Source of the DNA: Sphingomonas sp. OK281
GTDB taxonomy: Bacteria > Pseudomonadota > Alphaproteobacteria > Sphingomonadales > Sphingomonadaceae
NCBI RefSeq assembly: GCF_900115295.1
Contig: NZ_FOVZ01000001.1
Span: 1,116,001-1,180,000, forward strand
Reading direction: 5' to 3'
Length of the DNA: 64,000 nucleotides
The position numbers and the translations under genes were made by a program. The notes under the pieces were generated by a model, which saw only the letters and a list, made by a program, of their open reading frames with translations, did not search any database and had not been told where the DNA came from. Of the stretch, positions 1 through 6,792 are shown in pieces (positions within the stretch are counted from its first letter, which is position 1; every line of letters begins with the position of its first letter).

Positions 1-1637
1 CACGTCGCCTTTTCGCTCGGCGCGGGCGGGGTGAACGACGGCATGCCGACCGAGAAAGGCTGCGTCGGCGATACCGTGACGCCGGGCGTCGCACCGGCGG
101 TCCGCACGTGTCGCTCGGCAACTGCGGCGATCGGCGCGCCCGTCAGCCGGTTGAGGAAATAGACCTGGCCCATCTTGGTCGTCTGGAGCAGCGCGGGGAT
201 CGTCCGCCCGTCGGGCGCGCGGTAGTCGAACAGCGACGGCCCGATCGGCAGGTCCATGTCCCACATGTCGTGGTGAACCAGCTGCCGGCTCCAGCGCAGC
301 TTGCCCGTCGCAACGTCGAGCGCGACGATCGAGCTGCCGAACCGGTCGTCGAACGGCCGGCGATAGCCGATCCAGTAATCCGGCGAGGCATTGCCCGTGC
401 CAAGGTACACAAGGCCGTTCGCGGCATCGGCGGTGATCGCGCCCCAGACGTTGGGCGTGCCACGCGTATAGACCTGACCTGCGGGCAGCGGCGCGATCGC
501 GTCCTGCGACCGGCCGACGTCCCACGCCCATACCGGCTTCCCCGATACCGGATCATACGCCCGCACCACGCCGCTCGGGATGTTGCGGTTGACGTTGTCG
601 GTGATCCGCTCGCCGATGATCAACCGCCCGTTGACGACCATCGGCGGCGACGTCCCGATCTGGTCCGATGCGTTCGACACGCCCATGTTCGCACGCAGGT
701 CGATGCTGCCGTTCTCGCCGAAGCTCCGGCATACCCGCCCGGTCTCGGCATCGAGCGCTACGAGCCGCGCATTGAAGGTCGGCGCGAAAATGCGGTGCGG
801 GCACGGCGTCCCGGCGGGTGCGTCGAAATACGCCACCCCGCGGCAGACGAGATAGTTGTTGCCCTGCACGTTCGCCGACTCGTGCCAGCTCCACCGGGTG
901 CGGCCCGTGGTCGCATCGATCGCTTGCACGAACGAATGCGGCGTGCAGGTGTAGAGGGTATTGCCGATGTGGATCGGCGTCGCCTCGGAATGATATTCGC
1001 GCTTGTGCTCGGTGGTCTCTGCCGCGACCGGCAGATCGCCGGTTCGCTGCGTCCAGGCCAGAGTGAGCCGCGCGACATTGGCCGGCGTGATGTCCGCGAT
1101 CGACGAATAACGCCGGCCCGACGCCGTGCCGCCATAGTCCTTCCAATCGCCGTCGGCCTCGCCCGTCGCTGCCTGCGTGGGGCCAGCCGGCAGGGTGTCG
1201 ATCGGACCTTGCGCATCGACATCACGTCCGCGCAACGCAAGCAGACCGACGAATACGACTGCAACACCAGCCGCTACGGCAGGCGTGGCGCGTGAAAAGC
1301 CAGACGAGCGAGACGCTCCCGTTCGGCGTCGCCATCCCAAGAGCAGGACCAACACGAGGAGAACGGTCGGCGCCACGACGCGTGGAACGAGCTGCAATCC
1401 GTCGAAGCCGACTTCCCAGACCGCCCACACCAACGTAGCGATCCAGATACCTACGAACAGCCACCGACCACGCGCATCGTCCCGACCGACGAGGGCGCCG
1501 CTCGCGATCATCGCAAGGCCCGCGATAAGGTAATAAGGAGAACCGTGAAGCAACAACAGGACAGTGCCGGCGACTGCGAAAAAACCGCCGAGCACCGCGA
1601 TGATCCAGCCAAGGGCGCGCGCCAGATTACGTCTCAT
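1..1637 (-). CDS. gcd: Membrane-bound PQQ-dependent dehydrogenase (glucose/quinate family), 5' part only
   Basis: The gene starts at the ATG at 1637 and stays open to the left edge, so about 545 N-terminal residues are visible and the C-terminus is missing. Five hydrophobic segments (roughly residues 11-30, 37-50, 59-74, 88-102 and 118-135) precede a periplasmic beta-propeller. This is the architecture of quinoprotein glucose dehydrogenase and its quinate/shikimate relatives, which oxidise the substrate in the periplasm and pass electrons to ubiquinone. The propeller carries family landmarks such as D-W-x-x-Y-G-G, G-N-x-x-P-D-Y and H-H-D-M-W-D-M-D-L-P, the last containing the aspartate known as catalytic in the E. 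coli enzyme. Substrate (glucose, another aldose, or quinate) cannot be decided from this part. A GGAG lies about 9 nt before the start. Confidence 0.93.
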   Translation of the reverse strand, partial: MRRNLARALGWIIAVLGGFFAVAGTVLLLLHGSPYYLIAGLAMIASGALVGRDDARGRWLFVGIWIATLVWAVWEVGFDGLQLVPRVVAPTVLLVLVLLLGWRRRTGASRSSGFSRATPAVAAGVAVVFVGLLALRGRDVDAQGPIDTLPAGPTQAATGEADGDWKDYGGTASGRRYSSIADITPANVARLTLAWTQRTGDLPVAAETTEHKREYHSEATPIHIGNTLYTCTPHSFVQAIDATTGRTRWSWHESANVQGNNYLVCRGVAYFDAPAGTPCPHRIFAPTFNARLVALDAETGRVCRSFGENGSIDLRANMGVSNASDQIGTSPPMVVNGRLIIGERITDNVNRNIPSGVVRAYDPVSGKPVWAWDVGRSQDAIAPLPAGQVYTRGTPNVWGAITADAANGLVYLGTGNASPDYWIGYRRPFDDRFGSSIVALDVATGKLRWSRQLVHHDMWDMDLPIGPSLFDYRAPDGRTIPALLQTTKMGQVYFLNRLTGAPIAAVAERHVRTAGATPGVTVSPTQPFSVGMPSFTPPAPSEKAT

Positions 1638-1839
1638 CGCTGTCGGCTCCACCTATGTCTCCCGGATTAACGTACGATAAGCGACCAGGCTGCTTGATGA
1701 CGAAGATTTCATCATCGCCGCAGCCCGACGCAGGGCCGGTTCGCCACGGCGGTATAGAGCGCCGCCTCCAGGCATCGTCGCGCCAGCCAGTCCATTCCTC
1801 TCGCCCTACGCGTAGAGTCTTGCCACGATCGTTTGTCAT
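1627..1839 (-). CDS. Possible small hypothetical protein (70 aa)
   Basis: An open frame of 70 codons starts at the ATG at 1839 and overlaps the start of the PQQ dehydrogenase by 11 bp, so it could be its translationally coupled leader gene. The product would be rich in Trp, Arg and Gly with an acidic tail (ends DSDET). No family is recognised, and there is no signal peptide or membrane segment. It begins next to the inverted repeat at 1840-1863, so if real it would be expressed divergently from the CobW gene. Codon choice is less GC-biased at third positions than in its neighbours, which argues against it. Confidence 0.25.
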   Translation of the reverse strand: MTNDRGKTLRVGREEWTGWRDDAWRRRSIPPWRTGPASGCGDDEIFVIKQPGRLSYVNPGDIGGADSDET

Positions 1840-1863
1840 GATGTAATGATATCTCATTGCATC
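1840..1863. promoter_or_regulatory. Zur-like operator (24-bp inverted repeat)
   Basis: Ten of twelve base pairs are symmetric: the arms read GATGYAATGA and TCATTRCATC around a short AT centre. AT-rich palindromes with TGTAAT/ATTACA-like arms are typical of Zur and other Fur-family operators. It lies directly in front of a COG0523 GTPase, a common Zur target, and covers the first possible ATG (1846) of that frame. Assignment to Zur is inferred from context; the regulator is not in this window. Confidence 0.55.
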
Positions 1864-1881
1864 ATGATATTAGGCAACTCG

Positions 1882-3099
1882 ATGATCCAGACTGTGAAGC
1901 CGCTTTTACCCGTAACGGTCATTTCCGGATTCCTCGGTGCCGGCAAGACCACGCTCCTCAATCATATTCTCGCCAACCGCGAAGGGCGGCGAGTGGCGGT
2001 GATCGTCAACGACATGTCGGAGGTCAACATCGATGCGGACCTAGTGCGCAGCGGCGATACCGCCCTGTCGCGCGGCGAGGACACGCTGGTCGAGATGACC
2101 AATGGCTGCATCTGCTGCACGCTGCGCGAGGACCTGCTCGTCGAGGTGCGTGCGCTGGCCGAGGCCGGGCGGTTCGACTGCCTCGTCATCGAGAGTACCG
2201 GCATCTCCGAGCCCCTTCCCGTCGCCGCGACCTTCTCGTTCGAGGACGAGCAGGGGGAAAGCCTGTCGGATGTCGCGCGGCTCGACACGATGGTGACCGT
2301 GGTCGATGCGGCCAACCTGTTACGCGACTATGCGAGCACCGACTTTCTCGCCGATCGCGGCGCGGCGCTCGGCGACGACGATCGCCGCAGTCTGGTCGGA
2401 CTGCTGGTCGAGCAGATCGAGTTCGCGGACGTGATCGTCATCACGAAGGCCGATCTCGTCGATGCCACGCAGCTCAAGACGGTGCGCAAGCTGGTCGCGT
2501 CGCTCAACGCCGATGCCCGCATTATCGAGGCGCGGCACGGACGCGTGCCCCTCGACACCGTGATCGACACCGGCCTGTTCGACGACGAGAAGGCGGAACT
2601 GCATCCACTCTGGGCCAAGGAATTGTTCGGCTATGCCGACCACCGCCCCGAGAGCGAGGAATACGGCGTCGAGAGCTTCGTCTATCATGCCAGAGCACCG
2701 TTCGACCCGGCGAGCTTCCATGATTTCACGCAAGGCGGCTGGCCGGGCGTGGTGCGTGCGAAGGGACACTTCTGGATCGCCACCCGCCCCGACTGGTGCG
2801 GCGAACTCGCACAAGCCGGCGCCCAATCCGTGACGGAGGCACTCGGTCGCTGGTGGGCATGCGTCCCCGAGGAGAAGCGCCCGGACGGTGAAGCGTGGGA
2901 CCGGATGGTCGCCACGAAATGGTCGCCGATCTGGGGTGACCGACGGCAGGAGCTCGTCTTCATCGGCATCGACATGGACGAAGTCGAGATCCGGCGTCGC
3001 CTCGATGCATGCCTCGTTCCCGCGGCCGCGTTCACGCCGCGGCTATGGGCGCACCTCCCCGATCCGTTCCCCGCCTGGGGCATGCGAGAGGCTGGCTGA
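1882..3099 (+). CDS. COG0523/CobW-family GTP-binding metal chaperone
   Basis: G3E-family P-loop GTPase of about 405 residues. The Walker A motif G-F-L-G-A-G-K-T-T is at residues 16-24 and the metal-binding C-x-C-C motif at 76-79; a CobW C-terminal domain follows in the last third. Family members bind zinc or another divalent metal and are thought to deliver it to client enzymes, often during zinc starvation. In-frame ATGs also exist at 1846 and 1864, but these lie inside or at the edge of the operator-like palindrome. The ATG at 1882 has an AGG about 7 nt upstream and places the P-loop at the usual distance from the N-terminus. Its stop shares one base with the start of the DUF1826 gene, so the two are coupled. 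The metal is inferred to be zinc from the putative Zur site. Confidence 0.88.
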   Translation: MIQTVKPLLPVTVISGFLGAGKTTLLNHILANREGRRVAVIVNDMSEVNIDADLVRSGDTALSRGEDTLVEMTNGCICCTLREDLLVEVRALAEAGRFDCLVIESTGISEPLPVAATFSFEDEQGESLSDVARLDTMVTVVDAANLLRDYASTDFLADRGAALGDDDRRSLVGLLVEQIEFADVIVITKADLVDATQLKTVRKLVASLNADARIIEARHGRVPLDTVIDTGLFDDEKAELHPLWAKELFGYADHRPESEEYGVESFVYHARAPFDPASFHDFTQGGWPGVVRAKGHFWIATRPDWCGELAQAGAQSVTEALGRWWACVPEEKRPDGEAWDRMVATKWSPIWGDRRQELVFIGIDMDEVEIRRRLDACLVPAAAFTPRLWAHLPDPFPAWGMREAG

Positions 3100-3797
3100 T
3101 GAACGCCCTACCGCCACTCGCCCTGTCGCCACTCGCCCTGTCGCCACTTGCCCTGTCGCCACTTGCCCTGTCGCCTCCCGCTCCAACCCGCTCACACGTC
3201 CATCGCGCGCAGTCCGTCGATGGTATCGCCGCGATCCTCGACCCCTTGGTCAACCTCGCCATCTGGGAGCGGCCGTCGGTGCCCGTCGGAACGCTCGATG
3301 GCTTCGGCACCATCCAGATGACGACCCCGGTCGATCACGCAAGCGCGGCGCTGACCGCTGCGTTCGCGCGGCAATCGCCGGCCGCCTGGCACGCGGCACT
3401 CGCTTCGGACATCGCCGCGCTCGCCGCATCCCTCGCCGCGATCATGGACCTGTCGCAGGTCGTGATCCGGCTGGAACGGGTGGTCGGCGACGCCTGCAAG
3501 CGCTGGCACGCCGATTACGTCTCCGTCCGCCTGATCTGCACCTATCGTGGATCGGGCACCCAGTGGATCGAACGGTCCGTCGAAACCGCCGACGCGTCCG
3601 CGGTCGACATACCGCGATCGCTCGACACCGGCGCGGTCGGCCTGTTCAAGGGACGTATCCTCGCCGGCGATCAGGCGATCATCCACCGCTCGCCCCCGAT
3701 CGCCGGCACCGGCGAGGCGCGGTTGCTGCTCGTGCTCGACGGTCCGCCACCAGCGGACACCGCGGCGCGCTGGGAAAGCGCGATGCAACGTGACTGA
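3099..3797 (+). CDS. DUF1826 family protein
   Basis: Protein of 232 aa whose ATG overlaps the stop of the CobW gene (TGATG). The signature C-x-x-W-H-x-D at residues 133-139, followed closely by R-L-x-C-T-Y-x-G-x-G-T, identifies DUF1826. The Cys, His and Asp look like metal ligands, but the family has no established activity. DUF1826 genes are often found beside or fused to COG0523 GTPases, suggesting a shared role in zinc homeostasis. The N-terminus is odd: residues 6-25 are four copies of P-L-A-L-S, encoded by a 15-bp tandem repeat, and the conserved part begins only near residue 35. Confidence 0.8.
   Translation: MNALPPLALSPLALSPLALSPLALSPPAPTRSHVHRAQSVDGIAAILDPLVNLAIWERPSVPVGTLDGFGTIQMTTPVDHASAALTAAFARQSPAAWHAALASDIAALAASLAAIMDLSQVVIRLERVVGDACKRWHADYVSVRLICTYRGSGTQWIERSVETADASAVDIPRSLDTGAVGLFKGRILAGDQAIIHRSPPIAGTGEARLLLVLDGPPPADTAARWESAMQRD
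3114..3173 (+). repeat. 15-bp tandem repeat, four copies
   Basis: Four head-to-tail copies of CCACTYGCCCTGTCG inside the start of the DUF1826 gene. Each encodes P-L-A-L-S, so changes in copy number keep the frame. Copies 1-2 and 3-4 differ at one C/T position, suggesting duplication of a pair. Confidence 0.95.
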
Positions 3798-3816
3798 CAT
3801 ATTCGCGGTCCATCAT

Positions 3817-3849
3817 CGGCGTTCGATCGGCGTTCGATCGGCGTTCGAT
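3817..3849. repeat. 11-bp tandem repeat, three copies
   Basis: Three exact copies of CGGCGTTCGAT plus a partial fourth, in the 94-bp gap between the DUF1826 gene and the phosphatase gene. It is non-coding and has no obvious function; it could affect the leader of the phosphatase transcript. Confidence 0.9.
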
Positions 3850-3891
3850 CGGCGCGCGGTTCGCCGTGATCCAAGGCAGGACTTCCACTCC

Positions 3892-4680
3892 ATGACGCGT
3901 TTGTCGCTTCTCATCGCCGCCACGCTGGCGAGCCTTGGCGCGGTTGCCGGCGCCCAGCAGGCATTCGGGCCGGCAGGGTATCTCGAGCCGGGCGCGTTCG
4001 ACGTGCTGGCCGTCCTGCCGCCTGCCCCTAAGCCCACCGACCCCCGCGGGCTTGCCGACCGGGCGATCTTCAAGGCGACGCGTGCGTTGCAGGGCAGTCC
4101 CCGCTGGGCGATGGCGACCAACGACGTGAAGCTCGCGCCCGCCGATCTGTTCCGTGACTTCAGTTGCGCCTTGGGGATGACGCTCACGCCCGAGGCCGCG
4201 CCGCGGACAGCAGCGCTGATCCGTCGCGCCGGGTTCGACACGGCGCGCCAGACCGGCATCGCCAAAACCTTCTACAAGCGTCAACGCCCGTTCCTGATCG
4301 ACCGGGGCCCGATCTGTCAGCCCGCGGCAGAGGTGGCGGACAGCTATGACTATCCGTCGGGCCATACGACCGCGGGCTGGACGGTCGCGACCATATTGGC
4401 GGAGATCGCCCCCGATCGCGCGACCGCCCTGCTTGCACGCGGTCGTGCATTTGGCGAAAGCCGGGTCGTCTGCGGCGTCCATAATGCCAGCGCCGTCGAA
4501 ACTGGACGATTGTCGGCGTCATCGACGCTGACCGCGATGCAGGGCAACCCTGCCTTCACCGCCGATCTCGCCGCGGCCAGGCAGGAGATCGCGGCACTCC
4601 GACAGGCTGGTGCCGCGGCGAAGCCCGACACGGCACTCTGCACACGCGAAGCGGCACTCGTCGCCCAACCCCTTTACTGA
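3892..4680 (+). CDS. Exported PAP2/class A acid phosphatase-like protein
   Basis: Protein of 262 aa with a signal peptide (residues 1 to about 21, ending A-V-A-G-A). The vanadium-haloperoxidase/PAP2 phosphatase motifs are mostly present: K-x6-R-P at 125-133, Y-P-S-G-H-T at 154-159 and S-R-x5-H at 190-197. These belong to class A non-specific acid phosphatases, periplasmic enzymes that release phosphate from organic monoesters. In the third motif the usual aspartate four residues after the histidine is alanine (A201), with a glutamate at 203, so activity or substrate may differ from classical members. It lies 10 bp before phoD, suggesting a two-gene phosphate-scavenging unit. I chose the ATG at 3892 because it gives a clean signal peptide. 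Confidence 0.85.
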   Translation: MTRLSLLIAATLASLGAVAGAQQAFGPAGYLEPGAFDVLAVLPPAPKPTDPRGLADRAIFKATRALQGSPRWAMATNDVKLAPADLFRDFSCALGMTLTPEAAPRTAALIRRAGFDTARQTGIAKTFYKRQRPFLIDRGPICQPAAEVADSYDYPSGHTTAGWTVATILAEIAPDRATALLARGRAFGESRVVCGVHNASAVETGRLSASSTLTAMQGNPAFTADLAAARQEIAALRQAGAAAKPDTALCTREAALVAQPLY

Positions 4681-4690
4681 CGAGACACCC

Positions 4691-6262
4691 ATGACCGACA
4701 CGACCGGCTCGCGCCTGCTCCTCAACCGCCGCACGATGATCGGCGCCACCGCGGCGATGATCGGCGCGCCCGCGATCCTGCGCGCGCAACAGCTGTTCGC
4801 CGCCTACCCGTTTCGCCTCGGCATCGCGGCGGGCGATCCGGCCGCGGACGGCTTCGTCATCTGGACGCGGCTCGCGCCCGATCCGCTCGCCGAGCATGGC
4901 GGCATGCCGATGCAGCCGGTCGAGGTCGATTGGCAGGTCGCGACCGACGCACGTTTTGCAACGCTGGTCGCCGGCGGCAAGGCGCTGGCGCGTCCCGAGC
5001 TCGCCCACTCGGTCCATGTCGAGGTCGCCGGCCTGCTGCCGGATCGCCCCTATTGGTATCGCTTCACGGTCGGCAGCGAGCGCTCTACCACGGGATGCGC
5101 CCGCACGCTGCCGCTCGCCGGCGCGCCACTCGACCGGCTGCGCTTCGCGGTCGCCGGCTGCCAGAATTACGAGGACGGTCTCTACACCGCCTATCGTCAC
5201 CTCGCGGCCGACGATCCCGCCTTCGTCTTCCATTACGGCGACTATATCTACGAAGGCCGCAGCGCACCGATGCCGGTCGGCTATGACGGCAAGCCGCGCC
5301 GCTTCGTCCGGGAACATGCCGGGCAGAAGCTGTTCGACCTCGCCGATTATCGCCGCCGCTACGCCCAGTACAAGACCGACCCGGACCTTCAGGCCGCACA
5401 TGCCGCGGCGGCGTGGTTCGTGACGTTCGACGATCACGAGGTCGAGAACAACTGGGTCGGCGAGATCGACCAGGAGAATGATCCGCCCGAGGTGTTCGCA
5501 CTCCGCCGAGCCGCGGCCTTTCAGGCTTATTACGAGCACATGCCGCTGCGCCGGTCCGCGTTTCCGGGCCCCGCCGGGATGCAGATCTATCGTCGCGCGA
5601 CGATCGGCAACCTGCTCGACCTGCACCTGCTCGACACCCGGCAGTTCCGCACCGACCAGCCCTGCGACGACGGATTCAAGACGCGTTGCAAGGGGTGGGC
5701 GGACCCGGCAGCGCAGGTCATGGGACAGGCACAGGAGGCATGGCTCGCCACCGCCCTCAAACAGAAGAAAGCGCGCTGGAACGCGTTGGCGCAACAGGTG
5801 ATGATGATGCCGCTCGACCGGCGTACCGGCGACGAGCCCGCGCCGATCCGCAACATGGACAGCTGGGGCGGTTACGACGCCCCGCGCGAACGCGTGCTGA
5901 AAATGGTCGAGGGGCTCGGCAATACCGTCGTGCTGACCGGCGACGAGCATCAGAACTATGCCGGCGTATTGCGTACCCAGGCCGGCCAGGGAGAGGCCGT
6001 CGCCGTCGAGTTCGTCGGTACGTCGATTACCTCGGGTGGCGATGGCGCGGATCGCCGGGTCGGGGGAGACCGCATCCGCGCACGCAACCCATTCCTCGCC
6101 TGGACCAATGACCGCCGCGGCTACCTGCTCTGCGAGGTCAATGCCGACGAGTGGAAGACCGATTTCCGCACCGTCGATACGGTCGGGCGTCCCGACGCCC
6201 CGGTAAAGACGTCGGGTACCGCGATCATCGAGCACGGCCGCGCCGCCGTAACGATGACGTAA
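4691..6262 (+). CDS. phoD: PhoD-type alkaline phosphatase
   Basis: Protein of 523 aa with a twin-arginine-type leader (N-R-R-T-M-I-G-A near residue 14, hydrophobic stretch, then L-R-A-Q-Q). It has the PhoD N-terminal domain followed by a metallophosphoesterase domain with H-Y-G-D-Y-I-Y-E-G, D-D-H-E-V-E-N-N-W, D-T-R-Q-F-R-T-D and T-G-D-E-H-Q-N-Y. PhoD enzymes use iron and calcium to hydrolyse phosphodiesters and monoesters outside the cytoplasm. The Tat leader fits a protein exported folded with its metal. It starts 10 bp after the class A phosphatase stop and is probably co-transcribed. A longer frame reaches upstream into that gene, but the ATG at 4691 gives the correct leader. Confidence 0.93.
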   Translation: MTDTTGSRLLLNRRTMIGATAAMIGAPAILRAQQLFAAYPFRLGIAAGDPAADGFVIWTRLAPDPLAEHGGMPMQPVEVDWQVATDARFATLVAGGKALARPELAHSVHVEVAGLLPDRPYWYRFTVGSERSTTGCARTLPLAGAPLDRLRFAVAGCQNYEDGLYTAYRHLAADDPAFVFHYGDYIYEGRSAPMPVGYDGKPRRFVREHAGQKLFDLADYRRRYAQYKTDPDLQAAHAAAAWFVTFDDHEVENNWVGEIDQENDPPEVFALRRAAAFQAYYEHMPLRRSAFPGPAGMQIYRRATIGNLLDLHLLDTRQFRTDQPCDDGFKTRCKGWADPAAQVMGQAQEAWLATALKQKKARWNALAQQVMMMPLDRRTGDEPAPIRNMDSWGGYDAPRERVLKMVEGLGNTVVLTGDEHQNYAGVLRTQAGQGEAVAVEFVGTSITSGGDGADRRVGGDRIRARNPFLAWTNDRRGYLLCEVNADEWKTDFRTVDTVGRPDAPVKTSGTAIIEHGRAAVTMT

Positions 6263-6307
6263 GCGCCGTACCTCGGGCCGCGCCGTAGATCTTCGACGCG
6301 GCGAGGG

Positions 6308-6661
6308 TCACCGATAGCGCATCAGCCATGTGGTGCGGCGATCGGTCTGTTTGGTGAGACAGGCCGGATGATTCAGCCGCTCTATCGTGCCGACACCGTC
6401 CCCCGTCTCGATCGGACAGGCGCGGTCGCGCTGCTTGATCCAGGCGCGCTGCGACGCACGCAGCGCCGCTTGGCGACTGACGGGCAGGCGCTTCATCTTG
6501 GCAGAATAGGTCGCGTTCAGTCGCGTGTCGGCGCGTCGATAGTCCGCGCCGAAACACGCCGCCATTGCCGGGGTTATACCCTGCGCCGCGTCCCCCGTGT
6601 TGAGACACCGATCGAGTTCGGGTGAGCCTGCAATCGCGAGGGCGAGGGCGAAAATCAGCAT
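6308..6661 (-). CDS. Lysozyme inhibitor LprI-like (DUF1311) protein
   Basis: Small exported protein of 117 aa with a short hydrophobic N-terminus (M-L-I-F-A-L-A-L-A-I-A-G). The central helix-forming part ends in S-Q-R-A-W-I-K-Q-R-D-R-A-C-P, the typical LprI/DUF1311 signature with its conserved tryptophan, arginine and cysteine. Four cysteines probably form disulfides in the periplasm. Some family members inhibit lysozyme; for most the role is unknown. A strong AAGGAGA lies 6 nt before the ATG. The gene converges with phoD with only 45 bp between stops. Confidence 0.82.
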   Translation of the reverse strand: MLIFALALAIAGSPELDRCLNTGDAAQGITPAMAACFGADYRRADTRLNATYSAKMKRLPVSRQAALRASQRAWIKQRDRACPIETGDGVGTIERLNHPACLTKQTDRRTTWLMRYR

Positions 6662-6792
6662 TCTGCGTCTCCTTCACCGACCCAACGCAACAGCGTGAAT
6701 TCGGTTCTGCCCGAACGCCTCGATCCCCGATCTGGTCGCATGACTATGATTCTATTGGTGTTTTACTGTCCGTGCCCCCGCTCGCGACGACA

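Noticed and set aside
108..1295. Long plus-strand open frame at the left edge
   Set aside because: It is antisense to the PQQ dehydrogenase, whose minus-strand protein shows clear family motifs; the plus-strand product is Arg/Asp/Pro-rich without any motif.
1846..1881. First ATG of the CobW frame as the start
   Set aside because: It lies inside the operator-like palindrome and would add 12 non-conserved residues before the P-loop region.
3114..3849. Short tandem repeats considered as a CRISPR array
   Set aside because: Units are 15 and 11 bp without spacers, and no cas genes are present in the window.
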